Shown: positions 34,762 through 47,300 of the stretch, piece by piece
How the letters are laid out: each line of letters starts with the position of its first letter
How positions within the stretch are numbered: position 1 is the first letter of the stretch
Assembly (NCBI GenBank): GCA_005406025.1
Contig: BGZK01000491.1
Location: 310,001-374,000, forward strand
Reading direction: 5' to 3'
From: Eumeta japonica
Lineage: Eukaryota > Arthropoda > Insecta > Lepidoptera > Psychidae
DNA: 64,000 nt
The notes under the pieces: model-generated
Databases searched by the model: none
Told to the model about the DNA's origin: nothing
Seen by the model: only the letters and a program-made list of their open reading frames with translations
Position numbers and translations under genes: made by a program

Positions 34762-35832
34762 TTATAATGGTCGTTTTCCTTCTATGAACTCCAAATCACT
34801 GTCACTTTCAGTATCTGAAGTGACATTTATTAAAAAATGTTCAATGTAGTCGTCAATTAACACTTCTAATATTTTGTTTTCTAAATCCATCGCACGATCG
34901 CAAACTTTTTTTTCAATTATTTCGGCCAATCAGTGAGACTTTCTCCAAGACAATTTTTTTTATTTGAGGCATAGAGTTAAAAACATTTTAGTGCCCATAT
35001 AGTTTTTTATTTGGACCCATACGTTCTTTATTGGATTTAAATCAGGATGGTATGGTGGCAGTTGTAGAACTTCAACATTGTGTTCTTTTAAAATTTCATC
35101 AATTGTATATTCTGTGTATGGATTTTTGTATTTTTTTATAATATCATATAACTCGGGTTTTAATAAATTTTCATGAAAATGAATGTGATGTCCACATAAC
35201 CAATCAGTCATTTTTCGTTTTAAAGAATTAGAGTTAGGCGCTTTATTCGCTATATTATTGTGGTACAGAGCATTGTCAATAATTAATACAGAATTACTTG
35301 GCAGATTAGGTATCAGTTATGTTTGTAACCATTTTTCATAATTTTCGCGATTCATCGCACTGTGATAATCCCCTTACCTCCCGCGTATCGCTAGTCTTCC
35401 GGAATCGAAATCCTAATTTTATCAACACGGCATGTAGAGCAGTCATTTCTCCTTTAAAATTCACTTCTTCCTTTATAGTTATTAGTATTTTTTAAGAGTT
35501 GGTAGCGTCTTAAATCGAATGTGATAATTATAAGCTATTTGTTTGATAGCTTCAAGATCAAAATCGTGTAAGTTTAATGGTGCAGTCGAGTTAGGCCTTC
35601 CACTTTTTTTCGGTGTTAATAACGTATTACTATGCTTGATTAGAGGACTGTGTAGACGTAGTAGCCATGGGTAATTTTGAGGAGTCTCTTTTTCTTTTAT
35701 TATATTTATAATTTTACTAATGGTATTTATATTTCTTACGGTTGCTTTCAGGGTACATTCCATAATTTTTCCAAAATATTCTTTCATAAAAGTTTTATTA
35801 GGAATAGGATTTCCTTTCTTACTAAAAGACAT
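34762..35832 (-). pseudogene. IS630/Tc1-like DDE_3 transposase, decayed
   Basis: The N-terminal part (35832-35482) is MSFSKKGNPIPNKTFMKEYF and ends in a basic GRPNSTAPLNLHDFDLEAIKQ region. The C-terminal part reads VLIIDNALYHNN (35275 region, second catalytic Asp), then MTDWLCGHH, then LQLPPYHPDLNPIKNVW, and finishes in an acidic tail SDTESDSDLEF with a stop at 34762. The DDE_3 signature is 'DLNPIE-W'; here the codon at 35026-35028 is AAG (Lys) where a GAG (Glu) is expected, so a single G-to-A change removed the last catalytic residue. Other frame breaks lie around 34940 and 35320-35480. The superfamily is firm; the exact family is not. Confidence 0.72.
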
Positions 35833-36386
35833 TATATAACTATTTGAAAAAAAATTAAATTCAGGAGTAAGTGTTTGTTGCCAATGGCATACAAAGTAAA
35901 AATGGGCGATACATATTCACTCTCTGACGGGCATGAAGGAACTGAGTCTAGGATTGGCCGAGTGAAATGTCTCCGCGGCAAAAATTATAGTTCTGCGCAG
36001 GTACGTCGTCACATTACTTTTCTGTTTGTACTATAAATATTTCATCCATCACGATTTTGATGGTCTTATCTGTTTTGATATCGATACTGGCATAATGTCG
36101 ATGCCTGGAATTTCGAAGCTAGTTTTTTTTAAACATTTCATTTTCTCTAAATATCTGAATTATTGAGTAACTTAAGTTTTTTTAGTGGGAAATTTAAAAA
36201 AAATGTTATTCCATGTATTGGTATAAATCAAGATCCATACTTCAATTGTAAATGCAAGTTTGTGATCACAAAAAAAATCATAAGATATAAGTACAAATTA
36301 ACGACTTAGATTTTTTCTTTTACTTGTGCTGTGAGATCTAACTTGTTGCCAAATTTTATGATTTTAGATCAATTGAAAGTACCTTA

Positions 36387-36686
36387 GAGAACATACCCAT
36401 ACTACATGACCGATTTCACGGGCGGGGCGGGGGGCGGCTTTAAAGGTTTATCACGATTATATATTCTATTTGTAGTAAAACGTACCTAAGTACCTGTTAC
36501 AATATGTTTTTACAACATAAGTTTTTTCTCTTTGATTATATGAACTTTCTGTTAGCAAAAATATTTAAAATGGCGTTTATGATTTACTGTGTGAAAACTA
36601 AAGGGGGGGGTTCTGCGCTTGGTCATCGAGGGTTGGCGGGAGTAAAAAATTGTAAAATATGGGTCACGTAGTATGGGTATGTTCCC
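36387..36686. mobile_element. 300-bp PIF/Harbinger-like MITE
   Basis: The left end GAGAACATACCCATACTACA and the right end read inward GGGAACATACCCATACTACG form a terminal repeat of about 26 bp. TTA flanks both sides (36384-36386 and 36687-36689), the 3-bp target duplication typical of PIF/Harbinger. It includes G-runs (GGGCGGGGCGGGGGGCGG near the left end and a run of nine G near 36605). No coding capacity. A PIF/Harbinger transposase relic lies 3 kb away at 39580-40330. Confidence 0.82.
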
Positions 36687-36699
36687 TTACAGGTTTTGA

Positions 36700-38041
36700 T
36701 AATCTTGCATATGTCAAAATATGTGGCATAAATGTCCACATTTTTTATTATATTGGCGTATAAGCTTTTTTTTCAGTTTCAAGGGACCATAGATATTTGA
36801 TATTACTTTCAACTTGAGATGTACACGCGTTCCTGAGAAAAATTTCCTTGACAGACAAAGATTGACGAACTACGAATTAATCCTTTAAGGATTTCTTTTT
36901 TCCTTTTTTTCTTTCATAAGAAAATTGTTTCAGGTGAAGAAACATTTGAAAAATATTTTATTTTATATTTTTTCTATATGATTCATCTATAGCCATTAGG
37001 TATTAGTGCTATGGAAGTATGGAAGATACAAAATGGGTGAATCTCCTTTATTTTATATCCATGGTATGATAAATATAAGTTGGAATTTTTAGTGGCTATT
37101 TGATTTTTGCTAGTTATAATTATGAAGTAGTTTTGTTGTTGCGATACTTATTATGACTAATTTTGCACTTTAATTGCTTACAAGTATATTTTGAGACTGG
37201 AGTAGTATATTTCTATTTAGAAAAAACAATTCACTTTAAAAATAGTTAAAATGGTGTCTATAAATTTAGAGAAGAATAATTTTAAATCGCTTTCAAATTG
37301 GGAAATTATATTTGTGGCTCTTCACTACATGAAAAGCGCTTGAGGAAACAGGAGATAAAAAAAAGCGATCAAAAATAGATTTGAAAGATGTTTCTTTGGT
37401 TTTGCTAAAGCAAACTGGTTTAATTTGCTGACTTTAGATTGGACATTTTACGCTTACGTGTATTTTTCATAAAATCAGTTTTATGGAATTTTAAATTTAC
37501 TATAACGGCATTCTAAGCTAAATTTGTGTGACGTATGCTCGGCGGCCGATTCGATATTTTGGCGTAAAGGTTGGTACAACACCAAGGGCGGAGGTATGTA
37601 CAACCTGCAGATGGACTCGATTCAGTATATTGATAGAATTGGTATTGATTAGTCATGCTATTGTGTCGTTTTGCCCTAAATCCCAATTATTTTGCAAAAA
37701 TATTGTAAATAGATGCGTGTCTAAATTCAGTCTCGTAATTTTCGCTATGTCGTGTCACTCTAAGAACGTTTCATTAGTTTCGGATATGCAAGTTCCATTG
37801 CTGTTTATGAGCGATCGGTGAAAATGATGAGGTTAATTTGCGCACCTTCGCGTTAAGAGAGTGCGGGAACGGAACAGAACTAACCGACCGACAACAAAGC
37901 GGCGCCGGCCGTCTTTAACCCTGCGGGGCGGTCGTTTTCCCCGTCGCGCCCCAGCCGCCCAGCAAAACAGACCCAAAAACGTCTACTGCGCATTCTAAAT
38001 CAACGCGCATAAATCATGAACCTGTATGATTTTACAGGTAA
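36700..38041. other. no recognised gene; GC-rich patch at 37850-38000
   Basis: AT-rich to about 37500, then mixed composition with a strongly GC-rich patch (GGCGCCGGCCG and CGTCGCGCCCCAGCCGCC). The 97-codon frame at 37528-37821 is not recognisable. Confidence 0.3.
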
Positions 38042-38248
38042 ACGGACTTTGTCTACAAACCTAGATACCTACAGTACAAAGCGCGAATCTGTGCCGTTAT
38101 GAAATTAGTTCCAGGAAGTGTTGGGAAAGAAGAATGGGTCGGGGAGCGTTGTTTCTGTGGATCGCTTCGTTCGCAGACAATTCAAAGCGGCAAAGATCCG
38201 GGCGTTGTACTGTACAATACGTGCCTTCCATTGGCAATTATGAAGTAA
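38042..38248 (+). other. unassigned short open frame, possible exon or element relic
   Basis: A 68-codon open stretch with a balanced, protein-like composition. From its ATG at 38099 it encodes 49 residues containing KEEWVGERCFCGSLRSQTIQ and DPGVVLYNTCLPLAIMK. It is preceded by an acceptor-like TTTTACAG, but a TAA immediately after that keeps the frame from opening there. It ends at AAGTAAGTAAC, which could be a splice donor. I do not recognise the protein. Confidence 0.3.
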
Positions 38249-38413
38249 GTAACTCATGATATATATAATTCGGAGTTCAAAACAATGTTAATTTAGGGCT
38301 ACAAAGTCAAAGGGCGATACCGGCTGTAGTAAAACGAATCGTCTGTTTGTCTGTGTCGCAGCAGCGGCAGCACGTAATGTAGATAGATAGGTACGTCGGC
38401 GGGCGGCGAGCGC

Positions 38414-39243
38414 TCACTTAGAGCTGGTGTACTTGGTCACCGTCTTCGTATCTTCGCTGAGGGTCTACTTCGCCAACTCGCTGGGCAGTAGCAGACGGAC
38501 AGAGGTCTGCATCTCCCCTCGATATTATCGTCGAACGTTTTTTGTAGTGTGCGAGGCGACACGCTTCGGCGGCTATACGCTCGTTCACGAAAGAGTTCAT
38601 GATCGACATCGCCTTGCTCGATATACCGGTGTCCGGATGGACCTGCTTGAGCACCTTGTAGATGTAGATGACGTAACTCTCCTTCCTCTTGTACTTCTTG
38701 TTAGATTTGGAGATGTTTTTTGACGTGACAACGTCTTAAATTAGGTTGCGGCTGGGAGTCACTTATGAAAAAGTGTAACGCTCGGTAACGTTACGATGAG
38801 TCACCGAACGAGAGAGAGAGACCCGCCGAATGCCTTGCGTCTCTCTCCCACTCAACTATGATCGGTCTGCCGCGCGCGCAGCACTAGAGAATTAGTGCAT
38901 AGCTTGCAAATGTATTGCAAGTTATTGTATGTATATTTGTATATAAATACGTATGTATGTGTAAAGGTAAAAATAAAATTTTGTTAATATGAAATTCAGT
39001 GCGAGATTCTTTGTATAAATTAATGTTTTAAATATAATTCTTTGTATAAATAAATGTTTTAAATTGTTACTATTATTTCATCCTTCTTCCTACTATACGA
39101 ATGAATATTCACATTAAAATGATTTTACCATTCAAAGTCGTTGTCACGTAAAACTTTCGCCCGTATACCGACTTTACAGGCAACCAATTTTTTGAGCCTT
39201 TACCAGACTTCTTCGCGGCCTTTCCACTAGTTTTAGGCGGCAT
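38414..39243 (-). pseudogene. histone H2B pseudogene, split by an insertion
   Basis: On the minus strand the start MPPKTSGKAAKKSGK (ATG at 39243) and the body [20 protein letters not shown] (38630 region) are unmistakable H2B. Between them, at 38720-39193, an unrelated mobile element is inserted inside the N-terminal tail. Further damage: a one-base insertion before the insertion point; loss of three codons (DIF) from the NSFVNDIFERIAAEA stretch; substitutions AHYNKRST to AHYKKRST; a frameshift after KRSTI-SR; and a TAG within the C-terminal part, which otherwise ends [10 protein letters not shown] before TGA at 38414. It is an isolated dead histone copy. No other histone gene and no histone 3' stem-loop are seen nearby. 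Confidence 0.92.
38720..39193 (+). mobile_element. unclassified 0.5 kb element, copy 2, inside H2B
   Basis: Same element as 11821-12337: it shares TTGACGTGACAACGTCTTA at the left, TTGCAAGTTATTGTATGTAT through to CAACCAATTTTT at the right, and the inverted GTGACAACG motif near both ends. The left third differs between copies (a GAGAGAGAGACCCGCCGAATG stretch here). Because the host sequence is known (H2B), the insertion site can be read: it lies in the run of T complementary to the AAA AAC codons of the H2B tail, and T-runs on both sides suggest a T-rich target duplication of about 5 bp. Confidence 0.78.
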
Positions 39244-39579
39244 GATGATAACTAACTAACAACACTTAACAACGTGACCTACGCGCTCTTGCAATTTTCC
39301 GTGTCTATGTAAGAATATATCGTAATCATCAATTTCCAAATTTCAATAAAAAAAAACTTAATATTCCGATTTTACGTCCGAAAATTATTATTTTTATTCT
39401 TGACTAACTAATTATTTTAATACTAGTTGTAATTATTAATTAATAAACAATTATAAGTATTAACTTATGATAAATAAAATAACGTAAGACAGTATGTATT
39501 GAATAAAATAAGATTTGCACTTATTGCGTATTACAATAGCTTCTTTCGTAGCTCTGTTATTTCTTCTCGATCATGGTGA

Positions 39580-40330
39580 TATGGCTTTTGTGTTGTTATA
39601 ATCTAATATTGCTGGTAACTTTAGCTGATAACTTAAACTTCTGCTATTTCTTTCTTATATGATATTATGCAGTAAACAGGCAGTTTTTATAGTTAAAATT
39701 ACAGGATTAATGTTTGTTTTTATCGATTCTGTAAACAACCTCCACTTGCTACTCAAAATACCAAAGGCACATTCAACTGAAATTATTGCTCTAGACCAGC
39801 GTTTATTGAAAATTCTCTTTTCGTTATTCAAGTTTTTTGTATGGATGCATTAAAAACTTTAAGAGGACAACCTTCGTCGCACATTGAAACATAAGGCACA
39901 TTCATATTAGTACAAAAATACATTGGAGTAGCGGCATATTAAAGTTATTTTCTTGTAACATTTTAAATATTTTCAAAAGTGAAATGTCCCATCCGCTTTC
40001 GGCGTCCCTTGCCACCAATTGCAGTAGCTATAAATTTGTAATCTGTGTTAACGACACACCGCTATAGAAAAATATATTTGTTTTTAGTTGAAATATTCAC
40101 TTCCGCTTCTTGGTGCTTTCTTATTAGGGAAATATTTCCCATCCACCACATTAAGAAAATGGTCATTTTGTGATGAAGTTATCTGAGATTACTTTGAAGC
40201 GTTCAGTTGTAGCTTTCAGTTTAATGGGGTCTTTACTTTCATATTGTTTTACTGCTTTATTAAACATTTTTAGCTACAGTACTTCTACGTATATGAAAAT
40301 TAACTGCAAGTGATGAAAAACTCATTTCGC
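39580..40330 (-). pseudogene. PIF/Harbinger transposase remnant
   Basis: Minus-strand fragments in several frames: FLNVVDGKYFPNKK (about 40130-40170), then a heavily broken middle, then NNEKRIFNKRWSRAIISVEC followed by AFGILSSKWRLF (about 39740-39840), then LTIKTACLLHNII. The block 'IFN-RLSRAR-VECAFG-L-KWR' is the conserved C-terminal part of PIF/Harbinger DDE transposases. Many stops; not functional. Confidence 0.75.
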
Positions 40331-40555
40331 TAGAAAGAAATTCGAAACGTAAAAATCAACCTATAAAAACGTATTCAACAGACAGGAGGAATAAACAATG
40401 TGTATAGAGAATTGAATAAAAAAAATTGGATTTTAAAAATGGAAAACAGAAGTGAGACTAAAAAATGGCAGACAAGAAATACCTATTCTCACAGAAATCT
40501 TCAATGCAGTTATCGACACTAGAATTTGCCCCAAAACAATAGAATCAATACAACA

Positions 40556-43500
40556 TTTTTTTTTCCTCTTGCGGCGAGGAGGAGGTAAAAAATGCATAAC
40601 GCACATCAGCGCACTTGTGCACGCGGGTAGTGTGGGGCTGAAACCGACTAAAAACTTCCCCCTGAAGTTGAAATAGTTTGATCGGCAATGCTATATAGCT
40701 GGATTACTATAATAGCTTCACTGAACGCGGCCGGAGGACACGCGGGAGTGTCAACGGCGCGTGACATGCCCTATGGGCGATTCCTTAAGGGATCGCCTCA
40801 GCATAGGAGTCACTAGATACCGACACGGGTCTGGTCCATTTTATCTACCCAGCGCGGAAGCGGCCGGGTGGAGTAGGGGAGCTATAGTTTAAGATCTAAC
40901 TAGTGGAGGTATATCTACGCATAATCAGTCATGTGTATCGTTGACTTTCATGAGATTATCTACTGCCGCTGTAAGAGCGTCAGGTGGATCGGTAAGTACA
41001 TTCCGTGGCCTATGGACAAAATGATGACGGTTAGGTGGTTCGTAATCAACTGCTGAACAAAGGAACACATTGGTATGAGATCCCGCTATGTTGAAGGATC
41101 GCTTGGATGCGTCCTTCTTCCTATTTAGCTATGGTTGGGAGTTCTAAGTCCCTGTGAAGTATTGAGTTATCCAGTGTGCATCCGTAGCGTACCTTCAGAA
41201 TTTTTTTCTGAATAACATGGAGTCTATCCAGTGCTTTCGGGGCCGCGTGAGCGAAGAGCGGGGATGCGTATGTAAACACCGTCCTTATACACATTTTGTT
41301 GATAGTGCGCTTATTGCGCCGAGATAGTTTGCTTTTTCTACCAAGCATGGCTCCGAGCCGCGCTCGGTAGAAAATTGCAGTTTTTCTAACGCACTTGATG
41401 TGATCTTTAAAATGAAGATTTTTATTGAGCGTGACTCCTAGGTAATTGGACTGCCACGGAATGTTCGCATCCGACATTCTGAGAGGTGGGGAGTGTCTAA
41501 TTCGACAATTTGTTGACTCCTGCGCTTACTATACTTAAATTGTGTAGCAGCTGACTTTTCTCGATTGACCTCGATCCTCCAGGTGCGGAACCATCGACTC
41601 AGCTTATCAATGGCTCTCTGGAGGCGGAGGAGTGTAGATTTTTTGAGCCTAGCACAAAAGTGAATTGCTGTATCATCCTCGAATAACGCGAGTTGGACGC
41701 CTGATGATGGACGCGGAATATCGTTAGTCTACGCGGAGTACAGTAGGGGAGAGAGGGAGGAGCCTTGAAGAACTCCTTCTCTGATACGTCGTCAAGTCGA
41801 GTGAGTACGCTCGTGTCTAAAGGTAAAATGCCTGTTGCTGATATAACTATGGATGATATGAATGAGATGATCTGGTACTTTTGAGAGTATGAAGCTTATA
41901 AATTAGACCCGAGTGTCATACCCTATCGAAGGCCTTAGCTACGTCAAAGAAGATAGCTACGGTTTTCTGCTTTTATTTAAAGCTCTCCGAGATATACTAT
42001 ACTATACAGAGGACTTGCTGGGGACATGAATGCACTGGGCGAAAACCAAACTGTTCATCAATGATAAGACCCTTCCCAAGGAGGTGATCGTTTAAGCGAG
42101 TTTTGAGAATTCTCTTGAAAAGTTTACCCAGACCGCTCAGGAGGTTGATCGGTCTGTAACTGGCAGGGAGGTCACGAGGTTTCCCTGGTTTGTGAATGCC
42201 TATTACCTCCGCCTCTTTCCAGACGGGAGGAAAACTGCAATTTCTTAGGCACGCGTTAAATATCGCGACTAGTAAGCCCAATAGAGGCAAAGAAAAACAT
42301 TTGATTGCTTAATTACTAATACCATCGAGGCTCGGTGCCTTTTTGGTTTTGAGGGATTTCACCAGTGTTTGGACTTCGCTGAGCGAGGTGGGAGGCAGAT
42401 CATCTTTGGGTTCGAGGGAGGGTTTATTCTGGACCTCTTCCTCAATATGTAGAATATGAGCAATGTCGTGCGGAGGGGAAGCGTGAGAGCATTGGGATTC
42501 GATAGGCACTCCGCTATCTCCGCGTCATCTGGGGCAACAGAATTATCCGGTTTTTTGAGAGGAGGCACAGGAGGTATAGGGATACACCCCTCTGTTTTGA
42601 GTGCTTTGGTGATCTTCCAAAACGCTTTGTGTGATGGTGTAAGTTCCTCCATAAGATCGCTCCAGTTCTCATTTCGGACATCTTCAACGCGAGCCCTCAC
42701 TCGCCAGGAGTGCTCACGCTCTGGATCTGTGTTCTGCAGTGGGGTATGCGCTAGCACGGCACAGAGTTGCGTTTTTTGCTCTTATAAATTCGAGAACGTC
42801 GGCCAGGAGCTTCTTGCGATCCAAGAACGCCGGAACCTCCCGCCTGCTTTTCTCGACCGCTGTTCTAACGTGATTGGTAAGAGCACCTGTGGCAGAGTCT
42901 ATTTCATCAGTTTTTCTAATGTCAACGGAAATGCTATTAAGGGATGGAGTGTCGGTTTTCTCAAGCGCGGTCGACATTCTTTTCCAATCAGTGATTTTTA
43001 GGATAGGATTAGGACTCCCGCCGTCGGGTGGTCCCATTTTCAGCGGGACCGCCAGTGGTCAGAAAGGAGACAGTGAAATGTCTCGATACAATTTAGATTT
43101 GATGCGATTCCTTTAATTAGAGCGATGTATAGGGTGGAGGGTCTATTGGTTGCGATGTCGGGCTAGTAGGTCGACGTAAAGGGCGCGATAATTTCAAAAT
43201 CGGGTCTGTCCTGGACTTGATTGACTTTATTTTCATTATAGTTAGTAGTTAGGCAACCTCATCTGGGGTTTTTGCAATTAAAATTGCCGAAAAGGATGAC
43301 GGCATCCCCTAGGGCAAGGAGGACTCTGAAGTCGCGCCGGAGCAACTTTTAGGAGACGGGAGGTAAACCGAGACTATGACGAGTGTACCGTGGACCGTCA
43401 TAGCGAGTCTACGTCGGGCCGTAGCTTCCATGTTAATGAGAATTGGAATGATAATACGGCAACAGTGTAAGGAGCACTTGTAATACACTGCGGCACCCCC

Positions 43501-43862
43501 TTTCATAACGTACGTCCTGTCCTTTCGTAACTGAGAGTACCCTGCGATCGCACAAGCCTTAGGTCAACTTGGCTTTAAAAAAGTTTCTTAGACTAGTGCT
43601 ATGTCGATACTGTACTCCGACGTATATTTGAATAACTCAGGGATATTTTTTGCTAAGCCGTTAGCATTAAAAGATAGTAGTGAGATATTATTCGGTTTGC
43701 GGCGTCTAACTGAAGGGAAGCTACTACATCCGGGTATGGACATTTATATGTGTTCTAATTTGACTATTAGATGATGGTGCTTGACTAATATGTTTAGTTT
43801 GTCTTCTACATTTCTGCATGAACGTAGATCGCGAGCGAACTCTGAGATCTCCTTAAAAAAAT
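40556..43862 (-). mobile_element. 5'-truncated Jockey-clade LINE
   Basis: A minus-strand element whose 3' A-tail appears as a T-run at 40556-40564. From 43862 it starts within the last codons of an upstream ORF. Then ORF2 begins at ATG 43743 (MSIPGCSSFPSVRRR) and enters an APE-type endonuclease (ISLLSFNANGLAKNIPELF; later KGGAAVYYK and HGTLVIVSVYLPSP at 43506-43309). The EN-RT linker spans 43037-42360. The reverse transcriptase follows (KTKKAPSLDGISN, where GLDGI is usual; SYRPINLLSGLGKLFKRIL; DEQFGFRPVHS at 42290-41997). The C-terminal YLGVTLNKNLHFKDHI block is at 41477-41121, then a 3' UTR. Stops and frameshifts are scattered through it, for example TAA inside the endonuclease near 43600. 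GC content is higher than in the surroundings. Not active. Confidence 0.88.
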
Positions 43863-44344
43863 TAATAAGTAGTTCGGTTCAACAGTACAAAAGGCGGTTT
43901 TAATAGATATAATAAATACAATATTTTAATAATGTTAAACATAATAGTGCAGATATTTTTGAAAAAAACATAGTTGATCATGCAAATATCACTTCAAAGC
44001 CCAAAAGATTTTGATGTCTTCTTTTTCACTTTGATTGATATGGTTGGACTAACTCGTTTTAATAAATTCTTTGAACATCTTGGTTATAAAAAAAAATTGT
44101 AGAATAATTCGTTACATGATAGAACTCATTTGATTCTTATCCACAAGTGAGAAAACTTGTAGACGCTTGTAGATTGCATTATTTTCATATTGATGATATT
44201 GACATGTTACTGTGACAGCTGTCAATGTCGATTGCGCATGTTGATGTTGTGTTTGATAACAATTGTTGAAATTGAAATGATTTTTGTGGAAATTTGATTA
44301 AAATACTGAATAAGTTAGTGATAAAATACAATAAAATTTAAACA
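43863..44344 (+). promoter_or_regulatory. GPN1 upstream region
   Basis: This 480-bp interval between the LINE and the GPN1 start codon must contain the promoter and 5' UTR. No clear core element stands out. Confidence 0.35.
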
Positions 44345-47300
44345 ATGGCTGAATCTTTACCTGAATCGATGGGAGAAAATGCAAGAACGCCAATATGTTT
44401 AATTATACTAGGTTAGAAATTGTAATTGTTTTGTTTTTAAAATATTATGTAGTACTTTTGTTATATTGTGACGACTACTACAGGTATGGCAGGTGCAGGG
44501 AAAACATCATTTACTCGCAGACTAGCCGGTCATATAGTGGACGGCTCAAGGCCTTATTTGTTGAATTTGGATCCTGCTTGTCGTGAAGTACCTTTTCCAG
44601 CCAATATCGGTAAATGGACTTATTGTAAACAATGTATTGTTCTGGTGTTTAAGATGATTTAAATTGTGTTTTGTGTATATAAATTGATAAACATGTAAAC
44701 TTTTACTTAGTGAATTTTATCAACACTTATTCAATTCATTATGTTCAAAAATATATACTCATAGACTTCAAAAATAGGTGGACAGAGTATTTCTAAGCAT
44801 TGATTGACACTTCGCAAAGTAAGTCAACTCTTTATAATATGTACTAGCCATAAATACACCTTTCATACAAAATAAGTATTGACTGAATATCATAGTGTCA
44901 ATTTTGTTATGCTAATGTCCTTGTATAAAATATTTTCCTTACGAATTCAATTTCAGAAATCATTTGTATATAGCTGCCTTAAATTTTGTTGTAATGTTAT
45001 TCTACTTTATCAAAAAATTTGAACAAATTTTGCTTTACATGGCTGTTCTCTATCCATTTAGACATACCTAGATCCTAGAAATACTATCTTTTAACTGTTA
45101 CTTAGCAATACTATGGCCACCAATTTTAATGTTATTAAAAAAATGACTGTAACTAGATAGACGTCCATAGAGAATTAATCAAAAATTAGGAGTGTTTGTA
45201 GTATTAATACATAAATATGTCAAGACAATTCTATTACTATACACACCTGCGTATTGGCCATAATTTAATCAAATAAAAGTATAAGTATATTGGATGAAAT
45301 ACAAGTTTTATTCCATGCACTATATAGCCATTAAATTTATTGTGGATTACCCCCTTTAATGAAGCATAATTTTCATAAGTTTGTTACAGTGAATACATAA
45401 AATTGAAGTAGTATGTTGAATGTTTTTCTATTTTAAACCATAAGAATGATACTAATACCAACCATAAAATGATGGTGCAAGCTCATAATATTCATATTCA
45501 TGAATAATAGGCATTCTATTATGCATCCACATATGCTACATACTTCTATTTACTCACATTTTCATTTAAATTATATATAATGCATAATAAACTTGTAAAT
45601 GAATTTCTAATAGTTTTTAAATTTGTCTTCCTTTCAATGTAGTAATGTTTAAAATCTTCAAACTGGTCATGATTTTTTTATATAATTTAATACTTCATAA
45701 ACTTTTTAAGGAAGTATAGGAGTTAAGGTGAAATAATGAGAGCAATTAAAATTTTTTATGATAGGCAAAAATATATTTAATATGTGTTGTGTAAAAATTT
45801 CAGAGACCTGGAGTTCATAGTTTTTTTAATAGACAATAGTAAAAATATGCAATTTAACATTGTAATGGCATACTAGGTCTCACACCTACTCATGTTTTGA
45901 TAAATTTTATAATGAAAAAATAATGACAAACGTTAGAAAAACTCGAGTGTATAGAAAAAATTGTTAAAATTTATTGAGAAAATAAAATCAAGTTGAGGGT
46001 ACCTAGTTGTAAAAATTATTAAGTTTAAAAAATGTAAATTTTAAAAAATATTCAGCCATAGCTAAAGTGGGTTATGGTGACGGCAACATCGCACATGATG
46101 GGTCTCGCGGGATATTTAAGTTTCAATGAAATAGGATAAAGTATATGCAACAGACATATCCACAAACGCGGTTGAATTTTCTACATTGTCGGAATTCTTA
46201 TTAATTTTACAAGTTATTTTATTTTATTATTTTACTTAAATTTCCTATTAACTAACAAAATTTTATGTTCTACTTTAATCCTAAGATTCATAAATATTAA
46301 CTTTAACATGCTAAAAGGCGGTTATTGTTGGCTGAAATTTTTGATTTTTGGAAGTACAGTTTTGAGAAAAGTTCATTCTCTATGGGTATGTACATACTTC
46401 TGACATCTACAATGTGATGGAACTTTCTGACTTGACTGTACGTCCTATACCTCCTTAAGGAATTTATCAATGTTTCAATTTATATTATTTTCTAAATGTA
46501 TCATTTTAGATATTAGAGATACTGTTGACTATAAGGCAGTAATGAAACAGTATGGACTGGGGCCCAATGGTGGTATTGTAACTGCATTGAACCTATTTTC
46601 AACAAAGTTTGGCCAAGTCCTAGAACTCATTGAGAAAGCAGGAAAGAAGCATAAGTATTGTGTAATTGATACACCAGGTAAATATATTGAAATGACTAAT
46701 TTTATGAGATATTTTTAATGTCTTTCACTAGAATTTTATTTAATATAGCTGATTAGAAACTATGTAAATACCTATCTATAAGCGAAATACCATTCATTCT
46801 CTCACTGACTCATTTATTCTTATGATACCTCTGAAGCTATAGGTCCGATCGATATAAAAAATGGTCTGATGATAGTTTGTAAAAGATAGGGACTCACTAA
46901 GGATTTTTAAAATTCACTTTTTAATTGGGGTAAAAATGGAGTCGAATTTTGTTTGAAACTATTTTAAGGATTGAAAACGACTATGAACATACCAATGGAA
47001 CAAATGTTGTACTCATTTCAAATATTTGCAAATGCAAAATATTGATCAATTTTGACATGTGATGTCAGCTATGTTCAACTAGTTAAGCCAATATAGGTTG
47101 AATGAATGCAGTTAGTCATATAACATTAAATCGAAAAGTTTTATTTTGATTTGAGGTTAATTTAGAATTCATTATTGTACATGTCAAATTTGACTCATAT
47201 TCAAAAGTGATACAAAATCCATGAGTAAAGCACATGTTATTGAAGTTTAGACTTGTTTCACAATTTATAACATTAAAAATGTCAAATGTAATTTGTGTGA

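Noticed and set aside
42456..43001. 181-codon plus-strand open frame
   Set aside because: It is antisense to the endonuclease-RT linker of the minus-strand Jockey LINE, which explains the open frame and GC content.
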